64,000 bases of DNA from Achatina immaculata (Eukaryota > Mollusca > Gastropoda > Stylommatophora > Achatinidae). The notes beneath the pieces were generated by a model that did not search any database, was not told where the DNA came from, and worked only from the letters and a program-made list of their open reading frames with translations. The translations under genes and the position numbers were made by a program. Location: contig CM019718.1 of NCBI GenBank assembly GCA_009760885.1, positions 31,500,530 to 31,564,529 on the forward strand, in the 5' to 3' direction. Of the stretch, positions 13,401-28,000 are shown piece by piece (position 1 is the first letter of the stretch; each line of letters begins with the position of its first letter).

Positions 13401-16400
13401 GATGTTTTGTAGCTGGGAGTTCATTATTTCAAACTGCTGCAAATGCTAAAAAACAGGCACTGCAGTCATTTCATGGTAAAACAATGTGGTGGTAATTTTT
13501 TGTTTTACTACAAGAAATGCTTGAGTGTCACTGATGTGACTTTTTAGTTTTTAAGTCAAGAGTTAATACAAAAATTCTGACATAAGATGACAGGGTGAGA
13601 AAAAGTTGTAAAAAAAAAAAACTGTTGTGTTTTACATGGATCAATATCTCTTTTACTTTTCATATATGTGACTTTTCCTTCTTACCAGTTACCAAACTAT
13701 TAATTGATCAACCTAAATTAATTAAGTAACAGATTGTCTATAATTACATTAGCTAAGCTGAAACTCTTCACATAAGATTATTGTTTTTAATGACTAGTAT
13801 GACATAATGCTTTTTCTCTTCTCAGGAGACAATTCTGAAGGAGACAGATAAAAGATGCAGCAAAAAAAAAAAAAAACCTCATGTGACTATAGTTTAGTCT
13901 GTTCTCTCGGACTCTGGAATTCTGTGTGACAGTTTCCAGTCGTTTGGACAAATGGTCGATTTGTGGCCCATGGAGATTCATTCCTTCATATCGACCTGCT
14001 CTTTTGATCTGGGCAAAAAACTGGTTCCACTCATCCAGGTCATCAAAGAATGTCTAAATAAAGAAAAGTTGAATGAATCTGGATAAAATGAGGTGAAATC
14101 TAAATGAATAATATGACTGAATTCTATTAATTTGGACAGAATAAGATAAAATCTTACAATGAACGAAAATAGGTGAAAATGTAACAACTTAATGATGAAT
14201 GGAATAGTTTCACGAAACCATACAAAAATGGTGAAGTTTATATAAAGTTAAAACTGAAAGAAATCAGAATGAATAATGCAGATAAGCACTACAAGTATTT
14301 TCTAAAATCAACATAATCTGTTACAGCAGTAAAGAAGAAAGCCATGCATTCACCTTATGCTCATGAATGAGATCAGCACAGAGCACCACCATCTTGTCAA
14401 TATCATCAGTAGTCTCTTCCTTCTTCCTAAGAAGCCTCTCTGCTCCATACAACCACTGGCCTAGTTTTCCTAACTTTCCTGGGAGGCAGGCGTCAAGTTT
14501 CTCGAGCCACTGTCGCACCTTCAGATAGGAATATATATGAACTTTATAAATAAAATACAGATGTAAATTTTAAAAGGAAAATTATTCACATATTACTCAT
14601 ACTCAACATTTTGAAGGAATTAACCACGTGAAACTCTAAAGAGGACATTGTTAAGAGAGGCCAATTTTGTAGGCATAAAATCCCTTGATGAGGTTGAAAA
14701 GCTCACCGAAAATAGAAAAATTTGATGAACTACCATGTGAGCCCTATGTGAAGTTTTAACGGCACAGGAAGGATGTAAGAAGATTTTGAAGGCTGCACCT
14801 TAAATGGTCATTAAAACCTACTTGGCTTTCACGACCACTCATTAAATATTTGGATAACCCTGTGTCTAACATTTTAGATATTGTTTCATGGTTCAATAGT
14901 TACAATATTTAAAATGAAACAATGAAAGTGCAAGAAATGATGATGAAAAGAAAAAAAAAATGAACAAATCATGCAATTCTTACAGATCCTTTATCTTGCA
15001 CTAAAAGGGTTAATGTTATTTTTTTAAAACAAAACTACATTTCTTCTTGTCACAGACCTTTAATGATGTGGGACATGCATTGATGTCTTCCTCAGAAGTA
15101 CATATATACTTGTCTTTCATCAGAAAAGAATCAATAAGTAAAGCAGCAGTGGGAGTAGCTGGAGAAAAAAGATACAGACAGACAAATCCTCAGTAAGCAG
15201 TAATCATCTTCACAAAGATATCACAGATCTAATTCTCTTTTCTCTGTATATTTGAATCTGAATTCCTCACCTGCTCATCAACCTCCATCCACTGTGATTC
15301 CAGTTTCTCCCACTCTGGCTGACTTATTCTCAGAGCTCGTCCAGACATTACCTTTTCCCTTAGTTTCAAATATAATGGTTCCCTTCTGTCCAGTTCTGTT
15401 TTAAATCCAATGTAATCCTGTGTAATACAATAAACTTGCACATATAAGTAAAACTTAAATGTGCACTTATTGTAAGATGATTTTTAAAAAAAACTACAAC
15501 ATATAAATAAGACAAGAAAGTTGTGCATATGAATAAAACAAGAAATTACTGAAGCTAAATTGCCACTAAACTCAGTAAAGATGGCGCAGGAAGATCACGA
15601 TATATATGACAATTTTCTGAAGTTCTGATGCAACTGTTTTTATTCAGTTTTCTCGACTTTTTTTCCAAAAATGTTTCAAATCCTTTTTTCCTCTTTGTTC
15701 AGACATAAAGAGCGGCAGATCTCTGAACTTTATCATTATCACCATCACCACCATTTCTTCTTCGCATATATACAGGAAAAGCCTTGCTTACTCCACTGCT
15801 CATTTCTAGAATAATCTTCCATCCCATTCATAATCTATATTCCTCCTTTTCGTTTCAGAATTTTTAAAAAATACTTTCTGAACTTTAATTACATACCACC
15901 TTAAGAGATCTACTTTCATTACAGCTTCACTTACTTAGTAATCAATGCATACTTAGAAAATACCTGAAATAGTTCTTTTATATGATTTATTTAGCAGCTG
16001 TATTTATTGTGTGAGAATGTAAAATAAATAACTTCAGTGTCTGTTATATTTGCATATACAGTATTGTTGAATGTGAAGGTAAGAGGTTAGATGAAAGTTT
16101 TCAATCCATTGTTATTACTGCATTTATATGTTTGCATTGTTAGTACTAGACTGATGTTGAATGACTGGGTATGAATGAAAGTTGAGAGATGAAGAGCAGA
16201 ATGTCAAAAATGCCACTTCTTCACCCTTTGAACATAAAGTTTGTTCATTTGTTCATTCATTCATTTCTTCCTCTTCTTTTTTCTCCCACATATGTCATGC
16301 CTTGTGATAATGATACAAAAGCCAAAAATTCTCCAAAATACTGGTCACAACTGTTGATCCAAGACAGTTAAATCTTTCCACTGATTCAAGTTGATTTCCG

Positions 16401-19400
16401 TTTAAGGTCATGCTATTAAATGCAGTTTTGTCCAAAAACCATAGTCTTTTTTTATATTACTGCCAGTAGGAATAAATAATATATTACTGAAATTTTAACT
16501 GTATGAAACAAACCAAATATATTTGTACATTTTTATATGATTCGGATCAAATATATTTGTATATTTTATATGATTCAGAACTTTTATTAGCAAAGGTGAA
16601 AATATATGGTTTTTTTGGCACTCAAGTCATGCTAAATCTAAACTTATAGTGCCTTTAGCTAGATTTCTGCAAACATCCCATGCTTTTTCTGCCTGAGATC
16701 CAAACCTTCTGGCCACGTCTGGTGACAAATAACTGCTTGAGGTATGTTCTACTGTAGAACATGTTTTGAAGCTTTGAAGTATGTGGGATATTATGAGAAG
16801 TCACAGAAACAGATGTCTTCAGTATTCAGTCTTTAAGGTGCCTAAATAGCAGGTCAAAACTTATGGCTGAATTTATACCCTCTTCCAGTTCACAAAAATA
16901 TCTATAAAACAGACAAACAACAATCAAATTTAAAGCTATATGGCCTTACTATGAACTCAGACTCTCTGTTTGTGACTGGTTCCTGTTTTGTGGCAAGAAT
17001 TTCCCTGGCTTCATTGTTCAGCCAGTTCATCAAGCTATTGTAGGCTTTCATCTCCTTCTCTGCACTCTCAATATTTGTTCCAGGAACTCCCTGATTCACA
17101 CAAATAAAATTTATGCTGTTACACAATCAGTAATGGATTCATGGACTCTGAAATACTTTTTATAATTCAAAATCCCTTTTCATTAAAATAATCTATTTTG
17201 TACACACAAATTAATCTTCTTCAATGTAGATGGAATAGCAGTTCAAGAGTGAAATTCATCTCATCTGAAATAAGCTGGGTTTGTGACCCACTACTAATGT
17301 TCTCATGAACCCAGGTGTAATAAATGGGTTATTGACATATTTCTTATTAGGAAAATGGCTTTCAAAATATGGAGAATATCAGCCTGCAGACTGGGACAAA
17401 CTGGACTTTGCTGCACTCACAGCTGTCAGTTATAGAAAATTAAATTTAAAAAAAGGATGTCACATGATGGCCAGTCCCACAAATAATAGATTCTGATTGA
17501 GTCAAAAGTGGAAGAATGCCCACAGATAAGAAATTTTGCTCAAGTCCAAAGTGGATGAATGAAGAAAAAAAACACAACTTTATTGGCCACTTTCTAATTA
17601 GTGGACAACTGAGAAGCAAAGTGGACAATTGAGAAGTGAAATGGACAACTGAGAAGCAAAGTGGACAACTGAGAAGCAAAGTGGACAATTGAAAAGCAAA
17701 GTGGACAAATGAGAAGCAAAGTGGTTGTCTCTCTGGCAAGGTAGTGGTCAGAAACTGGCTGGAGGCATCCTAGTGATCCAGCTGTGGAAATGGGTACCTG
17801 GGTTCTTCTAGTGCTGGGGAGGGAAAGGTGGCCAGACATGACGCTAGCCACATCAGTCTCCAGAGAGCCAGCAGGTCAAGGAAAATGTAAGCATTGACAC
17901 CATATACTTGAGGTGTCTCTGTGACATCATGTTATCTTTATGTTACTTTTTTTTTTGTTTTTCACATAAATATACATCACTTATACCACATAGGAAAGGA
18001 CCCTTTAGTACTAACACTAGCTCCTTCTGGGTATGCCCTGCGGAACTGAGCAACATATGTCATGATGGACTTCTCATCCGGCTTCTCAACATCAACATCT
18101 GCAAAGAAAGATTTTTACAAGTTTGTTACATTACTGCTCTTTTTCATGGCTGAAAGATGAAAGATGAAGAGCTTTGCAATGTTACTTGGTATGAGTTTTG
18201 ACCAAAAAAGATTGTATTCCAAGAATATCCTAGGACTATTGTCAAAGAGTCAAGCAATGGACATATGAAGGAATGTGAAAGAGAGATCACTTAGGGACAA
18301 CCAAGTGAAGAACTGTGGAAACTAAGATGGACAGAGTGCAGCATAGCTAGGCCACCATACAAAGGGAGGCTCTGCAAAATGTAAGCAGTGAAGAGGATTT
18401 GTTGCTGCCCTGCAAGATGCCATAATGTGTTTTGTGTGGTGATTTATTAATAAAAGATAGCTCAATGACACGGACAGACGGATGGATTCAAAATGATAAA
18501 ATATTTTTCTGCTCCAGGTAACAAACTGAAACAACATACCTTCTGGATCCAACAGTCGGGGAATGCCCAGATGTTTCTCTGCAGCATCGAAGGCATGCTC
18601 CAGGTTTATCCGTGCTTCCTGTTTCTGGAACTGATCCATATCCACCAGGTCAGGCCTGATGTTGTGTATTATTGCACCGAGAGCTACACCATCCCTCCAG
18701 CTCTTACCAAAATCTGTTACATGCATGCCATACTTCCTAGATGAAGGTACACACACAAACACACACAGCTTTACATCTCTGTGAACCACATGTTTTGAAT
18801 CACTATAAATAAACCACAAGATCAAACATGTGATCATTCTGTAAGTGTCCTGATAAAACAGAACAGATGAAAATCTGTTGACCATCATTTCTGCTCTCTG
18901 AACAAATCCATGGGTTTTATAATCTTCACTGTCAAAAGAAGATCTCAGCACGGGTAGGCTCTCTCTCCATCACTGGTGAGAATCTCTACTGACTGGAAGG
19001 CAACAGCAGTGGAGATAAAACCCACTATTTCCTAGTTTAATAGCTACACAACCAATTCCTGCCAAGCAGAAACAGCAAAATATGAAACTGGGATGACTAT
19101 GTAAGAGATCAAATGCTTGTCAGGACCAAATAAAAACATGTCAAGACCGTGTTTCCATACAGTGCTCCTGAAAAAAATGGCTGGTAGTTAAATCTCTTGA
19201 AGCTCTTGAACAATTCAAATGAAACAAGTTATTGAGTCTTCTTTTCAGATTTGCACTAGGACGAAAGGAAAGGACATAGAACATAATCCAGTCTGATGCT
19301 GCATGAAGATCTTAATCACAGCAACAGATTCTAAGAACTTCTACAGTACAGCTACTCAGATATCCTACACAAAAAAAAAAAAGAAAAGAAAACACTGCCG

Positions 19401-22400
19401 TCAACTTCTATAGCACAGCTACAGAGTTATTAATGGAATGGGTGAGAAAATATCAAGAGATGGACAGGAATCAGCTTGACCTCCAACACTGTGAAAGCAA
19501 GAAAGAGAGCAAAATGGTATGCAGGAAAATCTCTGCTACAGACAGCGAAACAACTACACAATTCCCTAGATCATAAAAAGAAGTACAAGACCTACCATAG
19601 CCAAACTTCACTGCGGATATGCTGCAAGATGGTGATAATTCATTCAAATATCCTGGACTGATCTTTGTCTACCTGGCATATCCATTTCAAACAGTGGGAC
19701 CAGTGATCCATTCCAAGCAGTAGGACAAGTGTTGACTGCAAACCTCCAACATGATGCATATTTCTGACATTCTTATAATGAAACTTATTCAGATTGACAC
19801 TTACTTGGACAACACATTTTCAGCCCAGTCTAACAAGTTCTGCTTTGGCAGTGTTGATTTTTGCTTTGAGTCACCTTCAGAAGGCGAAGTGGTACTTGTT
19901 TCTTCAATCTGAAATGACAGTTTTATCATAAAAAATGTAATTTTAACATTTTTAATGACAACATTAGCAGCAAATATGCTTGACAGCATGGGTAAATATG
20001 TTAAAGTTAGAAAAAAAAATGGTGAAGTTATGATTAAATCTCTTTAAATGCTTTAGTGTCCCTTCTTTCTTTTAAATAATGGTTGTTTTTTCCTTACATC
20101 TGAAAATTTGTCACTTTAGTTTCCTAGAATTACATTCATCTGTAAGCTTTCTACATATTCCACTTAACAGACCAATATAAATAATTAACCAATGGAAGGT
20201 TACATTAAAAACACACACACACTAAGCACATTTGTAGCACAGCAGCATCAGCATCTAAAGGTATGCTAAAACAGGCAACTGAAACACGTTTTCTATGCAA
20301 TGTCCCTAAAAACACAAAATGCCTGCCAGTGAGAGAACCCTACAGCACATCATAACAATGACTGTCAGTGTATAAAGAGAAACAAATCAGTCCCCTGTAT
20401 ATGAGACACTGCCTGAGTAGGCTGAGTGTAAAAGAATATTACTGCTATAAAATATCAGTTCTTAAGTGTCAGTGGATTTTAAAAGTGGACTTACTGCTTT
20501 AACTACTTGTAACTCTTCACTGCCCAGCTATGGGGCTACTTTATCATAGATTTCTGAATTTTCTTTTGCTTGCTCGCTCATTCACTTCTCTCCCTCTGAT
20601 CTGCACAATAAAGATTGTGCTGCAGTATCTGTCAGAGATAATACTCCCTTCAGTCCAGCAAATGAAAGTTGCTAAAAAATCTGGCCTACTTAAACATGGT
20701 GCTGGTAGAAAGCCATTTTCTTAGGTCTGCTCAAATTTTTCACTCTTTTGTCATCTCAGTTTGACCTACATCATTCCATAATCTTCACTACAACATCAGC
20801 TATCATGAACATTGAGTGCTACTAGAAGATTCTGCAGCAATAACATGTTTAAATAGAAAAAAAAAGTTTGGTGTGTTTATCACAAATTCATTTTTTTTAA
20901 AAAGATTTCTCCATATCACTGTAAGATATGTCGATGTTGCCAAAATGTCAATATTACACTGATGCACAAGTAGTTCAGTCAACAGTGAAATATATCATTC
21001 CAGTCAAACCTGCTGTCAACAGTGAAATATATCATTCCAGTCAAACCTGCTGTCAACAGTGAAATATATATCATTCCAGTCAAACCTGCTGTCAACAGTG
21101 AAATATATCATTCCAGTCAAACCTGCTGTCAACAGTGAAATATATCATTCCAGTCAAACCTGCTGTCAACAGTGAAATATATAATTCCAGTCAAACCTGC
21201 TGTCAACATCATTCCAGTCAAACCTGCTGTCAGAAAAAAAAAAAATGACAACCTCATATTTGTGCTGGGAAAAATTGGACTCAGAATAGAATACTGAGAA
21301 TATCTGCCTGCACTGCGAGGCCATTGGGTTACAGTGTACACACAGATGCCAGAACACGGAAAGAAGAAAGATGAACAAGTACAAGCCAGTATAATGAATA
21401 CATGACTTTTCCTGAGCCAGGCAAGAAACTATTTTTAACATAATAATAATAATAATAAATATTTGTATTAACTGCATTAAATCAGGGTCTTTCTTCCCTA
21501 CCTGAAAGTGAAGAATAATGGTCCAGACAAGCCCCAGAACGATGGCTGGCTTGCCATCTGCAATACTGGTAGCATTAATGTTCACCAGCTTGATCTGTGA
21601 CACAAATATATTTTAACTATTAAAACTGGACCACAAGGTTATACTACCGGTGCAATGCTTTAACATTGACCTTTATAAATTAAGATGAACAGTTATCTTG
21701 TTTGTTGAAAACCACAATGGCTGGATCTTAGTGCTAGTAGATTCATAATATGAGCTGCCTATTTCTGACAGTAAACTGCAAAATGATTAGTAAGATGTTA
21801 TGTCCAGTTCTGAAAAATTGCCCTAGATACCGAAACTGGGATTAAAGAGTGAATGGCTTGAAAATGTTAACCAAAACTTGCTGACCGATGCACTTTATCC
21901 ATAAAGAACTTTCACAAATTATGCTTTAATATTTTATCGAAAATAGTTTACTAAAAAAATTTTTCAAAAAGTTTTAAATAAAACATATAGATTAATATTA
22001 TACCGGATAAAATATAACTCATTTTTTAACTAAAGGTTCAGCTTTAAGTTTCCACAAAATTATAGTTTCAACAAACAATATTCTTGGGCTATTTTTAATA
22101 ATGTAGCATACTGACAGAAAAAAAAAAATCTTTATGTTTTAATGGAAGCATCATTTTTATTTTAAAAATTACTATCCAGTAAAACCAACACGAATCGCTT
22201 CCCATAGGGGAAACAACTCCAAGATTCCATCATCATAAAGTATGATTACTAGCAAAAACTCTCTTGTTTTAAAGCCTGAAGAAAACATATCACAGTAAAA
22301 AGCTGAAAAAGCACTCAATTAAAAGCACTACCTTGCAACAGAACATAGCTGGTGAAGAAGAAGAAAACAGAAGTATTTTGTGGATACTGTTATGGACACT

Positions 22401-24937
22401 GGTGTCCATAACAACAAAGAAATCAGGTGCCATAGCAGTGATGACAAAGACTGAGTGAAGATTTTGAAAAAATCCTTCCCACATAAACAGTATAATCACA
22501 CTAATTAAACCCACAGAAAAATAAGATAACCACACTAATTAAACCCGCAGAACAATAAGATAACCACACTAATTAAACCCACAGAAAAAAACAGAACAAC
22601 CACATTAATTAAACTCACAAAAAAAACACAGGATAATCACATCAATAAAACCCATTTAAAAACATGATCACTATACTAATTAAGCTCACAGAAAAACACG
22701 ATCACTATACTAATTAAGCTCACAGAAAAACATGATCACTACATTAATTAAGCTCACAGAAAAACATTATCACTATACTAATTAAACTTACAGAAAACAT
22801 GATCACTACACTAATTAAGCTCACAGAAAAACATGATCACTACACTGATTAAGCTCATAGAAAAACAGTATAACCACACCGTAAAGAAATTAACAGAATA
22901 ATAAATTGGGGAGAAAGGTGGAGAAGGCTGAAATGTGTATGAAGAAAAATGTGTCTTGTATAAGATGGGGGTAGTGGAGACAAATGTTACTGCATGTCAA
23001 AGATACATAAGGAAATAGAACAAGGTCAGGCACAAGGTAGGAAAGTTTTTAATGCTTTCACCTTTTTTTTCTCCAAGAAATTGAGGGCTGTGGAGATGTT
23101 GGCAAGATGGTGAGGCCTGCGTAGCTTTGTGCCTTTTTCCATTGGCTGCAAAGGAGTTTAAAATAAACATGACATTATTCGATAAAATGTTTGCAAAGAT
23201 ACGAGTAAATATTATTTTTAACAAGATGAAGTTTATGACATTTATAAAAGTTCCCTACATGATTCAAAAACAGAGGACAAGTACAGAAAGTGAATCATTT
23301 CATGGGCTTTTTGCCTGACAATATCAAAGAGAAATATGTTCATGTTTTTCAGGCTTATGGAAGCAGAGTGTAACAAGTACAGAAATGTTCAGGTAACAAG
23401 AATTAACTGCATCAAAGTTGAAATCTCAAAAGGGAGATGGAAATGACTAAAGCTGCTATCTTAGTTTTCAAAAGAAACCAGCAATGCTCAAGCAGAACTC
23501 ATTTTTCTCTGTTTTTGTACTGACTGTTGTCAGTTGTATTGATTATTGTTTAAAAGATCAACAAAACATGAAAACTGCATTGTAATTGAATATTGGTCTT
23601 GTCAGATTTGCACTTTGTCTTATCGGCTTTATTTAATGCTGTTCATACCGAATTTACAGTTCACAGAGTAAAATGGACGCTGACAGCAAAAGACAAAAGG
23701 AAAATTACAACAACTGAAATGAGACTCTTGAGAAGAATTCTTGGAATATCAAGAATGGACAGAATCAGAAATGATGTCATTAGAAATAAAGTAGGAGTCG
23801 AACCCGTTCTGAACTATATTCAAAAACAGCAAATAAAATGGTTCGGTCATGTATCACGACTACCAACAGAACGTGTACCACAGAGACCAATGTTTTACAG
23901 ACCACACAAAGGGCAGAGGAAGGGGCAAACGATGGACCGATGGTATAGAAGAGTCCCTGAACATCTCAATGTACGAAGGCGACATGCGAGCCATTGGGAG
24001 ACAGTTGCACTTCACCTCTACACTTAACAGTAAATGAGGAAGGTCAAGACAAGATAATACAAGAGTAAACTTTGACCCCAAAAAATCGGTGACAGAAAGC
24101 CATAAGGCTTTTGTCCTTGCCATTCTCTGGCATTCCCCACAACTCTTCTAGATTTCCGAAAGTATGGACCTCGCGAGTTTTTCAACAATGGGTTAGTATA
24201 ATGTTAGCACAATAGGTCCTATAACACAAGTTAGGAAACAACCGACTGCTTTTTTTTAATTACTAAAATAGGTCAAATATTTCGGGATCATCATCACTGT
24301 GTTGCAGATAGTTCATGAGTCATTCGAATCTCCTCTTTGCAAGGAGGATATCAGCACAGTATACGCACTCCATAGAGTAGGCGAGAATTCCGACAAATTG
24401 AAGGTGACGGACGGAATTTGGCCCCATATCCTGAGTCCATGGTGACTGAAAGATCACACGCCTACCAGTCTGGCCGCTCGTACCCTCCAGATACTTAAAA
24501 CAAAACACAAGAACTAAAATATATCACTCACATCTGGAAGTATAGAGCATGCATGTATTGTTTGTGGTTTATGGAAGTTATGATATTTAATATACTTTAT
24601 TTATACAAGGATGAATCAAGCGAAGTTAGAAATGTGAATTACATAAAACTGTTATTTCAGCTATTTGTATGTCCCTTGCGGAACTTTGCTTTCCTAACAG
24701 CTCTCCTGTAGGCCTCTCGGTTGTACGCAAGATGCTCTGCTGCTAATGCATCCATTCGCAGATCATCAACGATGTCTTGCAGCCATCTTTACCTTGATCT
24801 TTCTCTCTTTTTCCCATTATGTACTCTTCCAAGACTGTCTTCTCTAAATTCTCATGATGTTTAATATGTCAAAATACTTAGGTTTTCTGTTTAATCTTCT
24901 TTACTATCCAACCTTCTTCGATATTAAGTTCTTGTAA

Positions 24938-25015
<78 letters not shown>

Positions 25016-28000
25016 TGTCTCCCATTGATATTTGAAGGGCTTCTGTTATTTAGTACAGGAAAATTACACTCCTTTTTTTCATTATACTCCTCTGGCTTTG
25101 TCAGCGCCTGAATCCCAATAAGGAAAAAAAAAGCCTTCGTCTTAACTTCTTAGCCACCAGTGCACCGCGCACTGCACCTTCGTGTTAGTTAAGAACCTTT
25201 TATCAACAAGATGTCGTTTTGTGGAGCAGTGGTTCTCAATCTTTTACACCTGATAACCACATTTCCACCTACTTATAATATGCGGGTCTTATATGTAATA
25301 TTGCAGTGTCATAGATCCTTCATTGTTTTGATTCATTACGTGATACTCTAATATAAAATCGAATAATGCAGCCGCGGACCACCTGCTAATGTTCTGTGGA
25401 GCCTAGATTGAGAACCACTGTTTCAGGAGACAACAGAAAAAGTCACTTGGGACTAAGGAGTTTGTGGCAATACTTCGAAATTCAGTCTTTCCAGAACAGT
25501 TTCGACCGTCTGCGCTTGTTTGAGGACGACCTTTGTCTTGCAGTAGCAGCACTCCATTCGACAGTGATCCACGCCATTAGTAAAGCCGGCTTTAAACTGT
25601 GTTCCAGCTGGTCACTGCAGGTAGTGCTAGTGACGGCAGTTCCTGGCTGCATGCAATGTTCTAAAAAAGGCTTCTCTGTAATTTCAGAAAACAGTCAATA
25701 TGACTTTGCCTGTCGACAGTCGTGTGTGAAATATCCATGGCAATGGGAACCGAAATTGATCTTTTGGACTGTGGTGTAAAGTGATGTACCCATAATTTGT
25801 CCACGGTGACTATGCCGTCCAAAACTACTTGGCCATCCTCTTCAAAGAGCTACAGATTTAGTTCACATGCCGAAACGCGAGCATCTTTCAAGTGCCAAGT
25901 CAAATGACATCCATTTCCCTGATAGTTTTCGATATGCTAGCTCGTCATGAATGATAATGAACAAAACAGAGCCATAACTGATGGACAGTTCTGCATCAAT
26001 TTCTGCGACACTGGTACGGCGATTACCTTGTGCGAGAGCATCTACATCCTGAATTTTGGTAGGAGTCACCACCTTGTGTGTTTGTACAGGACGGTCAGCG
26101 CCATTTACAGACTTGAACTCAGGGCCGTATAATGTAGGTATTTCACAATGTTGTGTCCGAGGGGCTTAGACTTCTGGAGGACAAGATTCGGACGACAGGG
26201 CGCATTTCTTCCTAGGAGGTCTGCAAGGTAGTCGCCTTCTTGGCATGAGCTATTCTCCGCTTGTTGCTAAGCGACGGTGGCGCTATCTGCTTACTAACGT
26301 CACTGACTTTGATGCTAACGGTACTACTAAAGAATTTGTATCTATTATTTATTAAATTTATTAACATTTTCTAATCTTATTTCTATTCCCCCCCCCCCAC
26401 CTTCGGTAAATCTATTTTAAAATATATCTGTAGATAATAGAACATTATATAGTAGTAGGCAGTATGTTCTATTAAAACCATATAAGACAACAAACGTTTA
26501 AGATCATACGCCCTGTTAATGTATCCCAAATTCCTAAAGATCGATCGAAGGTGAAAACCAGAGCCATAAATTGGATCCCTAGGTCGATATGACCACATTC
26601 CTGTGACCAAATAAACATAATAACGAGGCAGAGGTGCCAAGAACCGGCTATGTGGTGTCCAAGTTGAAGTGAAAACAACTACTTATCAAATACATGAGAA
26701 CACGGACACACTGATCGCGATATCTGCCAAAATGTGAACGCTACTTTCACCGTCTTTGGGGGGGGGGGGGGTATATAACGGCAGGGCTACACGTGATTTA
26801 ACCTCTATTTTTCCAGTAAACTCTTGTGTGATTTTAAAGGGTGGGTTTTTCCCAGACTTCCCCTTTCCCTGTGTTCTTATTTTATTCATCTTTTACCATC
26901 CATCACCTCCTCCCAGTAAGATATGAAAACACCTGAAAACTGAAATGATTTCTATTACTTGGTATCTACTGTCAGGAGTTGTCTGGAACGTGACATCATT
27001 CTTTCTTTCTCTTTATTAATTTTCTGTTTTCTCCTTGTTCTGTCTTTCTCTTTATTTCTGTTCTGGTTAAATAATTTACTTCTTCCATTCTCCTTTATTC
27101 TTTCTTCCTCTGCTGCATTCTTTTGTCATCCTTTCTGTCTTTATTTCGTTTCTTCATCATATTCTTATTTTTTTCTGTTCTCCCTTCTCTTTCCTTCTTC
27201 TTCTTCTTCTTCTTCTTCTTCTCTCATACTCACACTCTACACGCGAGTTATTTGTATAGTTGAAATACCCACGTATCTTGTAGCATTCTATTAACGACCC
27301 TTTCTTTGACTCGGTTATCTGTATAAATTACAAAGACTACACCATGTCACTGTGGTCTGAACGGCTTCCGTTCTCGAATTTTTAAAAACCCTAAATCAAA
27401 GACTTGAGACTTAAATCAGTCCACATTCTGTGAAAAGAACCGACTCTGCGTAGCCCTTGAGGAGAGATAGAGAAATCCTGGCATAAATCGATAGTTCTTG
27501 ATACTACTACTGTCCCTGTATTACCACAAGCAATAAGTACAGGTAATCCTGTCATGCCTTAGAGGCACATAGGGATATGGTGTTAGTGCCCACAAGAGGG
27601 AAAGTAAAATCCGTCTCCGATAAGCTACCTACTATCTGAGATATCACGCGAGACCGTTATATATCGCCGCCGAGAACCAGAAAGGTGAAGTCAGATTCTT
27701 GTATGTAAAGCGCTTTTGGTTACATGAACTATTTCTCGCTCTCGTTTTACAGCTCTGTAATGTTGGATCCTTGCAAATGTATGAAGATATATTTGTATTC
27801 TGAATAACTGTTTCGTGTCTGATCAAGGTCTGGGTGCTTCAGTCGAATATTTTGTTGTTATTTCATTGCCATCTTCAGTTGAAAGGCTGGCTGTAACAGA
27901 TTTCCAGTCTATTCTCCCTGTTGCTTTCGCGGAGCACGAAGTGAAGTTGATACTCTCGCATTTCAGGATCTATCCATGTACCCACTGTCATCTTTGTCTT

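Noticed and set aside
24320..24508. Minus-strand 62-codon frame with [13 protein letters not shown]
   Set aside because: It lies in a nesprin intron between phase-0 exons, has no matching family that I recognise and has no clear splice sites. Too little support to call.
25396..25779. 127-codon plus-strand frame
   Set aside because: Antisense to the mariner remnant, in which mariner motifs are seen on the minus strand.
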